A stretch of 64,000 nt of DNA from Caprimulgus europaeus (GCA_907165065.1 OU015528.1:75931474-75995473); one strand, 5' to 3'. Counted from the stretch's first letter, positions 25,001 through 38,913 are shown. A program made the numbers and translations. The notes: a model not told the origin generated them from the sequence alone.

Positions 25001-28000
25001 ACATTTTATTTCAGCCACACTGAGAGGTAAATCAGAAACTGCAGCTATTAGAACATGCTTATCCAATGGGTTTGGGACCTCTTCTTGGAGAATCAGTTTA
25101 TTAAATGTGGGGGATTTTTTTTAATCTCGTTTCATAACACTTTAGTTTTTTATGAAAAGGAAAAAAATAACTTGCAAAACAAGTATCCCACTTTCTGAAA
25201 GCTCTTTTTGGAACATATGGTCTTATCCTTCAGAAATTATGAGTTCTCTTGACACAGGCTGTGACAATCAAGTTGCATATGAAGTACTGCTATATTATAA
25301 TTACTCAGTTATGCCAGGCTTTCAACAAAACTTTCCCAGAAGTTCCTGTCACTCAATTTCGAATCTGCATTCAGAGATTTGAAGCTTTAATGAGCCTTGA
25401 TCAGTTAAGTAAAGGCCCCACCCAGCCTGTGAAGGCAACCTCTGCTAGCTATGCTGAGCATCTTGGCAACAGTTAGCCCCAGGCAATGAACACAAAGTCT
25501 CAGGCAACTTTCAGAGAATTCAGGAAGCTTCAACCTAGAATCAAAATCTCCCATGAAAATGGCATCAACACATTCCTATCTCCTGGGAACAGATGGATCC
25601 ATCACATAAAGCTTTGTGAAACGAGAAACGAGCCAGGCTGGAAGCGTGGTACCATACTACAAACTCTGCTTGCATTTCCTCAACACCTTCCTATAAAAAG
25701 ACTTTTATTGACATTATGTTAATATATTTCATAGGGGTCACCTGATAGTCTCTTAACTTAATAATGGAGTGAATTTGGCTGGTATATTTGCTGGTGCCCA
25801 TGTGAGTTGCATTTCAAATCTAAATCTGAATTTGGTCTGGATGGAATTTGCATCTCTTCCAGATCAATTCTGTACAACTGCAAACCCTGTGTTTTAAAGA
25901 GCTGCGCCCAGTCACTTTTCAGTGAAGTGCAGTTTCTGATTTTGTCAGCTCTCTCTTTGCCATTTCCTTTCTCTAATCCAAATCCTTTCCCAAGGATGCA
26001 TAGAAAAAAATAAATTCACAGTGATAAGCTCTTACAGCTCACTTCAGCACAGCAAACACAGCTATATAAAGCTTATACATCACCCTAGTGAAATGTAAAT
26101 GCAGTTTAGAGCTGGGTGTTTTTGGAATATGCCTCTGATCATAGACTACAGCCTGGCCCATGGACTGTAGCTGCAGAAAACGGCAAACCCTTAGCCACCG
26201 ACCAGACATTGTTGCAGCAAGTTGGATCCACAGATGGGAGCTTTTCATGGGTCAACAGCCTCCAAATCTCCCGCTCCACAAGATACAAGTAGATCCTCTG
26301 AACAGACCAAGCAGATTAGCACAGAAATAATTCCAGCCTATGGCCAAATATTCATTCTGGGGACCTGCCAGACTTTCCACTCAGCCAATCCATTTTTAAA
26401 GACAGCATCTTATTAGCACCTTAGAGTTCTTAAATTACTTTGCCAAGTGTTTCTAATGAGACAGTAATCTGTCCACGAGTATTAAAAGAAGTAAATGATA
26501 AACCTTTACTTTCTGATTTGATTACACAGGTGTATTCAAAGGTTAGAGGGATGCCAGCAGACTGGAACACAGGAAAACTTACTTACACAGAGCAGTTGTA
26601 AACTACATTACATGCAGGAACACTCCTGAGAATATGGGCTTTTTGGCTTTGCAAAGAATGATAATCTTTTCTTCTACCTCACCTAACAGGTAGTAGCCAC
26701 AGTACACTCACCTTCCCCTTTGAGTGAACACAAGTATAACCTTCAGCCCTGCATAATAGAACTTTCTGTATGCATACCCAATCTAAACAAACTCAAAATG
26801 TCTGCATCAGCTCTTTTCCTCCCATTTACATTTTACTGACCTCTAATTAAACCAGTTCAGCAAGGTGCAATTTTAAAATACATTTTTCTAGTTTTGCTTC
26901 CCAACATGCAAGCAATATCAAGAAATGATGATTACTTACTCCCAGAAAAGTCATTAAATATATTTCAATAGCCAAAATATATTTGTTAATGTTTAACACT
27001 CAAAACCACAAAACGTATTCTCACTTTACCATAGTCTTCAATGCATCAGCCTAGCTTGTGTGGTTTGCCAAATGGTACCACACAGTGGGCCCTGTACATC
27101 ATTACAGTTCCCCCCTGCCACGTGTTATTTCAATAAAATGAGAGTTGTAGTCCCAGTCTCACCAAAAGGTTGGCAAAGACAACAGTGAAACTTTTCCCCA
27201 CTTAACTTCACCTGTTTACAACATGGACTTTTCCATGGGAACGCTGTTGCGTAGGTGCCCTTCAAGTTAGCAGTGAAAACAGACAGGAATGATTCATCTT
27301 GCTCCAATATGGATTTGTAAAGGGCTGTAGGATGAATCCTTTCACCTGAGAAGGTGCGGAAATGTTTCAAAGCCCGGTGGGAGTAGCACAAACGCCAGCA
27401 ATGAGTCACGCAAGTGGGGAACCACATGGAAACTCAACATGTTTCCAATGGAAATAAGGCAGTTTAGAGTTTCACTTTCTTACTTAAAAAGTTTAGATTT
27501 CATATTTATATTTTTTATTACATGCATTTCCTCTCTTATTTTTGCTTTTATTTCTGTGAACACTCCTCAGAAAAACACAGTCAGAAACTTCTATTCATAG
27601 ATGAGGTGCAAAGCAAAAAAAAAAAAAATCTTCAGTGGCATCCATTTAATGTAAAGCACAACAGAAAGGATACACTGAAACTGAGCGGCTTCTACCAGCA
27701 TGGGCAGGACCTTAGCTTTAACCCCTCACGTATGGTTTGGGTTGATACGGTCCTGAAAGCTTCAGGAGTTGGGTTCTGCCTGCATGGGTTGTACACTTTG
27801 GTCATAGCCATGAGGCATGATGGTTAAAGAAGCACAGCCTGCCTGAGTCGCTGCTGCTCAGAGAGGTGGTCAGGAGCCACACAAGAGCATCCCAGTCCCC
27901 CAATGGCCTCCCTGAGGCATAGCATGTGACTGGGTTCCTTCAGTATGTGGATATAGTGATTTATCAAAAAAGACAGTAAAAATTGTTCTTAGCTGGCAAT

Positions 28001-28078
28001 TTTCCTCTACCATCAAAAGTGCATTCAGCATGTAAAAGTTAAGTGTGCTTTATTTCTGCTTATTTTTTTGCCTTTCAG
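22091..28078. other. Long repeat-poor non-coding stretch
   Basis: No gene is supported. Frames such as 22948-23136, 25152-25476 and the minus-strand 27125-27427 (100 codons) are short, overlap other frames and show no domain. I find no CR1, LTR or SINE signature. The sequence ends in a polypyrimidine tract and CAG at 28056-28078 that could act as a splice acceptor for the next feature. Confidence 0.5.
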
Positions 28079-28496
28079 TGTTGAACTATGTCTTTCCTGA
28101 AATCAAGCACTTTCCAGCCTTACCCAGTAAACTCCTTTCAGCTGAAGACTATCATGTGGCTGCCCTTCTTCTCCCCCTGGTCATGGGAGCACAAGTCACA
28201 GGTTATAGTACTAATCCTCGCAACCTCTGCCCAAACCTATGTGATTCACACAAGCTCTGGAAGAAAGAAACCACTCCAAAGCACAGAAATCTCTCTGGGC
28301 CGCATCCCTTTGATGCCCTCCATCAATCCAGCAACATTGAGATGATAACATATTGTGTGCAGGCACAAAAGAACATGCTTGAAATAGGAGTCTTGTTACA
28401 AATTTGTAAACATAGCTACGAAGCGATAATACCTGCCTTCATGCTCGCTTTTGGAACAGATGCTGACACTGTTGCAGACCATCTGCAGATAGGAAG
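28079..28496 (+). other. Candidate exon: 418-nt open segment bounded by splice signals
   Basis: The segment lies within an open frame of 151 codons running from 28045 to 28500. It begins directly after a good acceptor (polypyrimidine stretch ending TTTTTTTGCCTTTCAG, 28063-28078) and ends at a good donor (GGAAG then GTAACT, donor GT at 28497-28498). The frame is open through the whole segment, entering and leaving at codon position 2. The product has no domain, signal or repeat that I recognise. A frame of this length is not far above chance for the window, so the coincidence of length and splice signals is the only argument. It could be an exon of an unannotated gene, a long non-coding RNA exon, or chance. 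Confidence 0.2.
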
Positions 28497-31400
28497 GTAA
28501 CTTAGCAAATACCTCCAAAATCCCTCTGCTTAATGAGTAGGTGAGGAGTGACAATCAAAACCAGAGCTGCAGCAAGATTTGCTCATGCTTTTGTGTTCCC
28601 ACACTTCTAGCTCTTAGAACTAATTTCAAGCTTTTGTTGGTGAATTGGACCTGGATTGGTTGAAGTTGAACCACTGAAGTCAACGTTGCTGAGAACTGCC
28701 CTGCCACTTGTGAAAGCACTTCCATAAGCACCAGAGGGATGCAGTCTAGCTCAACCAATCTCTCTTTATTCTTTAAAATAGATTTGAGTTTATTTTTAAA
28801 TATAAAGATCAGTCATTTGCTCCATCTGATAATTGCTTTCAGAAGATCTGAATTCACTGCGTGGCTTATTACTGAGCTTTCCTGAGTTTGGAAGCAGGGT
28901 TCACCCTCTGGATTTTGATGCAGGGCAAGACATCCTGATGGTTTTGTGGGGAATTTGGCGCAGATGAGCTCAAGGAGAGGAAAGGTCTGGGATGTGTAGA
29001 AAAGTGCTTGTATGGGCAGCAGGAGGCTGCTCCACGCGTAGGAGGTGAGAGAAGGCAGCACGCTGGGAGTGGGAGAAGGCTACAAAGAAAGTCAGCTCTG
29101 AGAGAGGAGAGTGAGGAACATAAGGAATATCACAGTGTGTGGGATGAGATGAGAACAGAGATGTAGGTTTTTAGAGAACTTTAAAACAATTATAGGTTTT
29201 TACCATAGGAGGTTCTGTTTGACTAGATCAGAGCACTTGCTTCCTTGTTACGTGCCTGGAATTGAAGCTTTCTTTGAAAGAGCTTGCTAACACTGTTCCA
29301 TACTTTCAATTAACATTTTATTTAAATGCTTTAAGATAGTTCTAGATATATTAAAGCCTTACTGATGAAATCTTGAATACAATTTACATATTTAAGTCAC
29401 ATTTGCATTCAATAACAAGACAGCTTTCCAGTATGGAACATACTATCAACAGCCTCCTTTACTAGCATCTTGCTGAATTTCCCCAGCTGTAGCATTCACG
29501 TCAAGTTCAAAAGGCTACAGATTTAGCTGAAAGAAAGGAGACAGTGATATCATCAATGATCAGCTATCTTTTCTCTTTCCCAAATTTTAGCCTGATGCAC
29601 TGCAAAGTACCATTTTAACATGTGTACATCATTCAGCCACCACTTGGACATGTCTTCAGGAGTTTTACAAGAGACACGGGCCTATTTTTTTAATTTAATA
29701 TTATTTTCTGTTAAAAAGAAGGGGAGAAAGTGTTCATACCCTTCCTACAAATAAAGCACCAAGTGTCAGTATCTTTCCACAGTACATCTGCAAGCTTCCC
29801 TGGGGGACTTTTCATTATAAAATCATATCTCACTTATCAAGTCTCTGCGCCATAAAGCACATATGGGATGTGTGATAAAAGCCCACTTTTTTCTTCAAAT
29901 AGGAAATACCAGTAAGAGAGACTGGTGGTTGGAGCAGATTTTTTTTTTAAAGTACATTTTGAGAATTTCTGAACGTAAGGAAGACTAAAAAACATGGTGA
30001 GAGAAGCAAAAGATGACTGATGCATGGCGTGCCTGACAGCAACAGCCCCCTGGTGAACGTTCCATGGGCAGTACTGGATGCAGGGAAATCATGTGCAACT
30101 GTCTCTAGTTACTCTGAGAGGTTCTCACACAGGTAGAATAATATCAGAGATGTACTTGGTGGTGGAGGTTTTGGGCTTTTGTTTTGTTTTTTGTGTCTTT
30201 TTGCTTTGGACAATTTGATTTTTTTCTTTTATTAGACTTGATGCTTCACTGTAAGATTTACAGAGACCATAAATCTTAGAAGCATCTAGAAGGTCAGAAG
30301 AGACCAGTTTTCATGCATGCAGAATACAGAGGAACAGGGCCTGAAAAAAAGGAAATTGGAGCATTTCCTTTTTATTGGTAATCCTTATTTCCTTATTGTT
30401 TTTGCGAACTCTAGCCATAATTCTTTAAAGCTGTGCCTTGTCTTACAGAATGAAGTTAATCCAAAATTGAATTTACAAAAAGAAACTTTTTTACTTTCAG
30501 TTCAACCGAAGAAAGCATCACAGCTGAAAATCAGAAGAAAACTAGAAACCTGTATCTCTTGAAAAACTAGAACATCAGGAGTTATAAAAGCCCTAAAAAA
30601 ACCATAGAAAACAGGGGTATAAAGCATCTTCCTATTGGTGTGAAAAGAGGTTTGGCTAGGGACTGAGAAGATTTTCCTGCAGATATTTTTCCATAGCTGC
30701 CTCTTCTTGACTTTGCCAGCCTGTCTTTCAAAGCAGCTGCTAGATAATACTAGACGAAGAGATGAACCACTGGCTTCCCCCTGAACAAAAACTCACACGC
30801 TGCTGTAAAGATAAACAGCTCCTGCCATTTATTTTCTACTATCCAGCACCCAATACCAAGGCCCCACAGTGTTAATAAAATTTAATAAAATATCACCTAC
30901 TTAAGATCAAAATTTGAAAACCTGCATTAGAACAGCAAGCCAAACTTGACTGCCAGATTTCAACATCTGCCTGAGCTCTGAATTTTTTCAAATGTATGAA
31001 TATCTAAAAATGTCTGTTATGTCCTTGGCACTGAGAGACAAATTCATGACGAGAATTTATTTCCCATTTATGTCACATTACCTGATGGAGCTGCTGAAGA
31101 AAGTCAATCACTCACAAGATAAAATGGAACGCAGAAGAAATGAGAGTCTCTCGCTGCCTTGCTCTAGCTACAGAGCACTACAAGAAAGTAAAACTGACAA
31201 AATTCTTCTCAGTCCTTAAAGTAACTTTTTATTTATTTTTTTTTTAATCACCTCAAGTACTTGCCATTCATCAGACTCACTGTTTTTACAGAAAAACTTC
31301 AAGAAATCAATCTAAATCCCTTTCCATTAATTCTAAGAGGTTCAGAGACTGGAGAAGTACTGGGGTTGTTGCATGAGTTCATGTGTAGCTCAGCCAAATC

Positions 31401-34400
31401 AATATCCCCTTTAAACCACATCACTCTTTTTCACCTTGCAGATTTTGAAATAGAAGACATAGTTGCTGCTTTAACTGAATGCTTTTCTTATATGATTTAT
31501 TTTCCCATTTCTATCCATGCAGTATTAACCTGAGGGATACTCTGGGTTTTTTCCCCTGCTCCCACTACTGAACTGTTATTTCCACAGGCATTCTCCATAA
31601 CAGAGTGGAAAAAACATTACCACTGCATTATTTCTATAAGAGAAAGCTAACATGAAATGTCAATTAAAAGTTTCTGCTACTGTATCTCATTGTGGATTGA
31701 ATACTTTCTTTGGAAGTAGGAGGTAGTTGTCAAACACACAACTCACGACACAGTTGTGTAGCTCCTCTGAAGAATAGATCATGGGTTGGGGAATCAATAA
31801 AATAAGAGTGTCTTCATCACTAATAATTTTCTGAATTTTTAAATCAGCCAGAACATTTACAAGTTATATGTCAAGTTTCTTTTGTTGCCAAGTCTTTCCA
31901 CCCCTCAGCATGCAGCCTGTGCTTTGGTTGCATGAGTTTCTGCTGATGTCAGGGCCAGCGGCTGCACCGAGCCTGGAGCTCCTCTGGGGTCAGAGGTGTA
32001 ATATCTATTCTGTTATTAGAGAAATTACTCAGTGCAATTTCACAGTTCAGCAAAACAGACTTATTGCTTGTATGCACTGTGTGTGCATGCCTTAACAAGC
32101 ACTTAAAAGTTTTTCTACTTCTGTTCCTTCGTGAAACATCCATCCTTAACAGCTTTAGAAATGTTAGCGAGGACAGTTTCTTTTTCTACTTAACTTTAAT
32201 AAGGAATTATTATCTTGTATATAATAAGGTTCCTAAAGAGCTGGACTTCCCTGTTTGGTATAAATTCAGAAACAAAAAGTGAACTCTATACTTCAGATAA
32301 AAACTGAAGAAAGTAACAGGTGGCTTTTTAGTAACATGATTACTTTTATTATTACATTCTGAATATTCAATGGTAGCAGCAACCATCTCTTGTGAATGCC
32401 TTTCCAAATGCAATTGCTTTATCCAAGTTATCTCTGTTTATTTCTGCAGAGGCAGTACTGGGGAAAAGCAATGCTATTTCTGCAATATTTTATTTTATTT
32501 ACTCTCAATGAAAATGAGAAGGTCTTTTTTACAGCTGCACAGCCTGTAATGTCATCTCCAAGTAATCAGCTAAAAAAAACCCCACAGTCACTTTGCAGGT
32601 TTAAAATAAAAAAGGAAGAAAAAAGAAAAAAGAGAAAGAAGAAATCAATTCATGTTGTCACAGTCTATCTAGAGTCATATTGTCCCCAGCCATTGATACA
32701 GAATGAGAACATCTGGGGATTCAATTACTCATGACATGAATAATAATATTTCATTTTTGTTAAATAAAACTTTTCAGTTGCAGGACCTTCTGCTTACTTC
32801 ACCATGTGATCCTGGAATTAAAGCTACCAGTGACTGAGACATGGCAAGTCAAAGTCTCTGTAGCATCCACGAGCACACCAGTACAGGTGCATCTGTACTT
32901 CCCAACAGAAAAATCTTAATAAAAAAAATTAATTTTTTAACATCTAGTTAAAACATGGGCTCCTGAGTTCCAGGCCCTAGCAGATTTCTTAAATGTCACT
33001 GCTACTTTTTAAGAACTTGAATCAATAGACTGGTTCAGAAAAGTGCACTTGCCCTTTGAACCAAAGTCAGTGGCACCTGCAGTTGTTCAGTACTTTTGAT
33101 TAACCCAAACCATATATCTAAATAGTATTAGGAGCCGTTTAGGGCCTTATTTTAGGCTTCCACTTTAGGATTCTCAGTTCTTCTTTCAAGAGGATGTTAC
33201 CAAAACTGAATTTCTATGTGTATATTCTTCTTTCCTATTCAAGTAGAGCTGTCTGCAGTCTTAGTGACAAAGTCAGGATCAAATCAGATGATACTCATTT
33301 TACAGCAATGAGTAAGCAGCAATACACATGCTAAAATGGCACTGACTTGTGCAATCACTTTGACATCAGCAGGGCTCTTCTCCAAAATAAAGCACGAGAA
33401 CTATCTAGAAGTTCAGAAGTAAAATAATCAGAAAAGCCTGAAAGTCAGTTCTCTGCGAAGCCTGGCATCTGTTTTTCCCTTGTTCTTTCTCCGTGGACAT
33501 TCATTAAGAGTAAATTAGAGCAAACAGACATGATCTGCATCCACTCTACACCATCATGGCTTTGCTGAGGCTTAAACGTTCCCTCCAGAAACTGGTGTGA
33601 AAGCTCTAAAAATTCCAAGGGTCTGAATGAAAAATATTTCCCATTATAGTCCAGCTAAGAGAAGCACCACGCCGGCACTTTGCTGTTGTAGAAGTGCTGC
33701 GTAGGCCACAACTTGCAAAATACATCGGGAGAACATACACAGAAAGTGGGGTAGGTCCTCAGTGGCTCCAAGCTGGCAAAATATCACCGCTATTAAGAGA
33801 GTTACAGCACTGCTATGAGAGATGTTGCTCTGAACACGTGAGTTTGGGGCTCACAGTCTTCTGCTGACCACAGAAAACCTTTAGGGGCTGCCTGCTTCTA
33901 ATGGCAAGGCACAGATGGGAAAATTTGCATTGTCTCACAGGAGGAATCTTAAGTCAGCACCCTCAAAAAATAAAAAACACTCACCAATCATTGCTTGCAG
34001 ATCTTGTGTCTGGCTTTATGTAACATACCTAATCCCACTGTGATCATTGCCTTTTAAAAATGTGTAACATTTATGGACTCCAGTAAAAATGTTTTTAATA
34101 TAATGTAGATGATGTATAAACTCTTAACCTTGAACATGGGGGAACGTGCCAGGTTCTTGGGGTTTTTTTAAACATCTTTAAATAATTTACTAAGAATTGT
34201 CTAAGATTTGCTTGTAATTCATAGCAAATCTTTTTGAATCATCCAAACAGTTGCAATTTTTGTAAATGTTACAATAGCTATAATTTCAAAAACAAAAGTG
34301 ATGCTTAGAAGGCAGAGGATGTTGAAACAAGCACTAAACCAGAGTCCTTGCTGTCCTAGGAGTATCAGCGTGGGTTTCCTGACACTGGCCCATCCATATA

Positions 34401-34598
34401 TCTTACTACTGGCTCTTCTGGGATAAGGATAACACATAAAAAATCCCATATATCAGCAGTTCATTTCTAACTATTTATAAAATACATTATATAACACTCT
34501 ATTATATCACTGTATATATATTATATGATACATGCCTTGCCTATGCTGTAGCAAAGGTATTAAGAGAAAACTTCTCAACTCTGTCATGTTGTGTTCTC
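28497..34598. other. Long repeat-poor non-coding stretch
   Basis: No gene or clear transposon is visible. A T/G-rich tract lies at 30170-30210 and a purine-rich A/G tract at 32605-32645. The minus-strand frames at 28555-29061 and the plus-strand frames at 30317-31533 and 32396-32734 match nothing I recognise. An A+T-rich TATAT run lies at 34490-34530. Confidence 0.5.
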
Positions 34599-35305
34599 CA
34601 GGATCAGTTCTGTTTAATATTTTTATCAATGATCTGGATGAGGGGATCAAGTGCACCCTCAGTAAGCTTGCAGCTGTATTGATCTAATGATAGGAAGGCT
34701 CTACAGAGGGATCTTGACAGGCTGGATCAATGGACTGAGGCCAACTGTATGAGGATCAACAAAGCCAAGGTCTGGGTCCTGCACTTGGGTCACAGCAACC
34801 CCATGCAACCTACAGGTTTGGAGAAGAGTGGCTGGAGAGTTGGCAGCAAAAAGGGATCTGGGGGTGTTGGTTAACAGTCAGCTGAACATGAGCCAGTAGT
34901 GTGCCCAGGTGGCCAAGAGGGACAACAGCATCCTGGTTTGTATCAGAAATAGTGTGGCCAGCAGGACTAGGGACGTGATTGCCCCCCTGTACTGGGCACT
35001 GGTGAAGCCGCATCTCGAGGGCTCTGTTCAGTTTTGGGCCCCTTACTACAAGAAAGACATGATGGTTCTGGAATATGTCCAGAGAAGGACCACGAAGCTG
35101 GTAAAGGGTCTGGAGCATGTCTTATGAGGAATGGTTGAGGGAGCTGGGGTTGTTTCACCTGGAGAAAAGGAGGCTCAGGGGAGACCTTCTCACTCTCTAA
35201 AACTACGTGAAAGGAGGTTGTAGCAAGGGGGACTTGGCAGTGTTAACGGTTGGACTTGATGATCTTAGAGGTCTTCTCCAACCGAAACAATTCTATGATT
35301 CTATG
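34599..35305 (+). repeat. CR1 LINE fragment with reverse transcriptase remnant and internal deletion
   Basis: This plus-strand CR1 begins in the ORF2 reverse transcriptase domain. The opening bases translate as VLFNIFINDLDEGIK, a conserved CR1/LINE RT stretch. It continues through the 'aggaaggctctacagagggatcttgacaggctgga' region and the ORF2 3' end. The expected catalytic-loop follow-on after LSKLA is missing. The 3' UTR jumps from 'ctctaaaactacgtgaaaggaggttgtagcaaggg' straight to 'gacttggcagtgttaacggttgg', so a large part of the usual 3' UTR is lost. It ends in two perfect ATTCTATG octamers. Stops and deletions make it a dead copy. Confidence 0.93.
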
Positions 35306-38300
35306 TTAACAAAGCTCTCCTTGACTTCAGTTGCTGGGCTGCTTCTCCAGAAGCAGATATGTATACACCTTTTTTCCCCTTTCAAATGCATTTTTTTATC
35401 TGAAGTTATTCCCACAAGTTTCATCCTTTGCACTGATGTTCTAAATAACATTGTTCTGATGACCTTAAGTTCTAAAACAACACTTAAGTAAAGGATACAC
35501 ACAATTTACTAACTTGGAGCACAAGTATTTCAACTGAGATAGGAAATCAAGCAAGCAGAGCAAAATAAGGCTTTGTATTTTAAGTTGGTTTCATTTGCTG
35601 TTTAGTACATTGGAATGTCCTCTCAAAATCCATCTGTAATGGTCCCTTTCTCTGCCTTCATTCAAACTGCTGTTCCAAGGCTCATTTTTTGAGCAAAGCC
35701 AAGAAATACCATTCCTGTAACAGTCAAATGTTCTCCCCAGACCAATATAAATTTAACTTCAACCAGTAAGATATTACAGTGCTATTAAGTGGAACAGATA
35801 ATGAACCTAAATAACTGCTCAATCTTATTAGTGTAGCCCTCATATACCTTCCATTTCTCTTCAAGCCCTGCTGCTTAGCATTCATACTGCCTGATTTGAG
35901 CCTAAAATTAGATTATAGGAATGCGTGCTTTTTACAAGAGGTCTTTTATTTGTTCCATAAAGTATTTAGCACTCTTTAGGCACTGTATAAATAAAAATAA
36001 TCACGATCTTGGAATTCACCTTCAGGAATGGAAATGAAGAGTCCTGAGTCCTTTAATTTCTGCTGCACATTACCCTCATTGAGCACGTTTGGATGGCAGT
36101 GCTTTGTAAAATGAGTGAAAAAGATGCTTGGAAGTCTGGTAAAGGTGAATAACAGGAGAAAAAGGAGGGAATATGTCTCTAGTTTTAGAATTTTACCATA
36201 GAGAACAAAAATAAAAGCCCTACCAGACTTTTGAGATGAAGGTCTGCCGTCAAATTCATTAGTGTTTGTGAGAGATACTAACAATTGCTCGTGAAAAATG
36301 GTTGTGGGTTCAAAACCCAGGTCTCTGAGTAAAATCACCTGCATTCATTTCAAGATTCAAAGGCTACATATAATTAGGAACCGTTTCAAGACTGTGATCT
36401 GTGATTTCTGGGGACTCTGCACTGTGAGAAGAGTTACTGCCTTCTGGGTCAGAGCTGTATCAAGTCCAACAATCATTTCTGTCTGACTTTCCCCCCTCCT
36501 TCCCAGGGTCTATATTTAGGACTAAAGTACCAAATATCGAAAGTTTTTTTGAGGTTAACCACACCAATGTCCTCAAAACTCCAGCAGGCATCAGCTTACG
36601 TCACTTGGCACTTTAACACTTATAAAACTCAGGCTGCTAGGATTCACCTTAAATTAAAGCTATCATCAGGTGAAACATCTAGTCTACTCTGTTCCCTCAG
36701 GCTCCACTTTCAGGCAATGGAGAAAGAAAAACAATTCCCCAAGGTTATTCACCCTGTCCTGAGATAAGGCACCTATTTCTCTTCATTTCTCCTCTGGTTC
36801 TTTAGACTGAGGACTTTCGTGATACCTAAATTTAGGCAATGTGACTCTTGCCATTGGTATCTTAGCAATTTTGGAATGCAAGTCATCAGTAAGCACGTAT
36901 GGATAATCACCTCTATGCTCCTTAGGCTCCTCTTAAGATTTAAAAAAATATCTCTTCAGAAAGGGATCAGATTGCACATAAGTGTGTTTTAGGATTAATA
37001 TTAGCTGTAAAAAAAATTCCAAAATGGATTTAAAACAACAAAAAAAAATGCTGACAGCTACTAGAAGGAATAACTTCCATGTCACATTTTAATGATATTG
37101 AAGCTTTACTTAGAAAAATAAAAATCAAAATAGTTCAGAGACCAGTTGTATATTATTTCCTCAAAATAATAACCCAGATTCAGTTACAATAACATCAAAC
37201 CTGCTACTATCCAAAATAATTACTGTAATTTATATTACAGCACCTCAAAAAGACCAAACAACATCAGAACATTCCTATACAACACATACAGTGGGTAATA
37301 GGCAGTCCTGCTTGCAGTACAGAAAAACAGCTCAAAGGTTAGATGAAAGGAAACAGTATTTAGAAATAAGCATCTGAGGCAAAGACAAAGGTCAAACATA
37401 AGAAATTATTTTATTTTTTTAAGGGAGTGATTAGTTAAATTCAAGTCGCAATTTAAAATAATGATTTTCTTCAGAAAATGGCAGGCAGCCAAATTATGGA
37501 AAACCTGCTCTTTAAGATAGTTGACTCGAGAACATTTAAATATCGAGGGCTGGAATCTTTTTCTTTTCTTTTTAATGATGTGATTTCAGAAAAGATACAA
37601 GATGATCTCATCTCCAAAGACTAACTCTGGTTAGCGGCATATAGTTTGACATTCAAGAGATTTTAATGCTATCAGCTACCACTGCCTGCTACCTGGTATG
37701 AACAACATTTTCTTGACCTATTATTTATACGCTTTCAAATAAATGTGAGTTTTGAGAAGGGATTTGGAGGTGGAAAGAAAAACTTTTCCATTAGAAGAAA
37801 GTGTCACAAATGGACTATGCCAAGTCCCTGCTTTATTTAAGGGAGAATAAAATTACAGTAAATATTATAGCAAGGTAAGAAAAATTCTGTCTTAGATTGG
37901 CAGAGACCCGTATGGTGTAGGTGGATGGATGTTCAAGCCTGATGTGGCTGGTATAGCAGCACCCATGGCAGGAGAGGGTGTCCACAGTGTATGAGACATA
38001 AGGGGAAAAAGGTATAAGGTGGTGTTGGCAGAGTAAGAGAAATTGCTTGGCAGAAGACCTGAAGGGGACCAGAAGAGCAAACACAGAAGCTAATCCCAGC
38101 TCTCATGGTCCATACAAAACCAGCGAAGACAGCAATTGAGATGTCAAGGAGGTCTTTAGTCCATGCCCCTATTACTGTCAGGAAAAAAATCCTTTTCATT
38201 TTATAGTAATTAAAATGCTCATAGATGTTTTATTAACTCACTCTACAGAGCCACATAGATTTTATAATTCAACCGAGCACTTACAAGTAGTTACTTGGGT

Positions 38301-38844
38301 TAGGCTGTCAAGACAGAAATGATTCAAAACCTTGTGTACTTAGCTCCTTGGAAGACATATCATTCTCTAACACAATGGTATTAGAAAGACTGCTGACAGT
38401 TAGTGATCAAGAGATTTCATTTTGCTTGTCATATGGTGGGTTGTCAATTCTTTTCCCTTTAGATAAAAGCTTAGTTGCATTAGATTTAAATAAAATTGAA
38501 GTTGCAGGTTAACATTTTTCAAAAGTACCAAAGTGAGTTCAGTACTTGAATTCTATTTTCAAAATGCTGTAGAAACACAAGAGCATAAGTCTCCACAGTA
38601 AATGGAACTTAGATGCTATTAAATAAATTTATGGAAAGGTGGAGAATAAAACCTCAACTCAACAGGGCTTAACATTTGTACCCTACTCTAAACCACTGCT
38701 TTAGAATATATAAAGTTTGCAAATTATTACAATTCTAAGATAAGCTAAATATTTTCATTTCCATTTGGAACATACTTGATTGTTTTCACATCAATGTGTC
38801 TTTACCATTGTTTTTTATCACAGATTGGGGGGTTGGAGATTGTA
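35306..38844. other. Unique non-coding stretch
   Basis: No gene is supported. The minus-strand frame at 35976-36344 (122 codons) and overlapping frames at 37833-38199 show no known domain. A T-arm or B-box-like motif sits at 36304-36320 and is discussed as a finding. The rest is A+T-rich unique sequence. Confidence 0.5.
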
Positions 38845-38913
38845 GATTAGGGGTTGGAACTTGATGATCTTTAAGGTCCCTTCCAACCCTAACCATTCTA
38901 TGGTTCTATGATT
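38845..38913 (+). repeat. CR1 LINE minimal 3' tail
   Basis: Only the last 70 or so bases of a CR1 copy remain: the 'ggggttggaacttgatgatctttaaggtcccttccaaccc' block, then ATTCTATGG/TTCTATGATT octamers. The sequence directly upstream (38826-38850) partly repeats the 'gggttgga' motif. This is a severe 5' truncation, common for CR1 insertion. Confidence 0.88.

Noticed and set aside
27125-27427. Minus-strand frame with 'SGEKFHCCLC', reminiscent of a C2H2 zinc-finger linker
   Set aside because: Only one linker-like phrase occurs. The paired histidines at the right spacing and neighbouring fingers are missing, so I treat it as coincidence.
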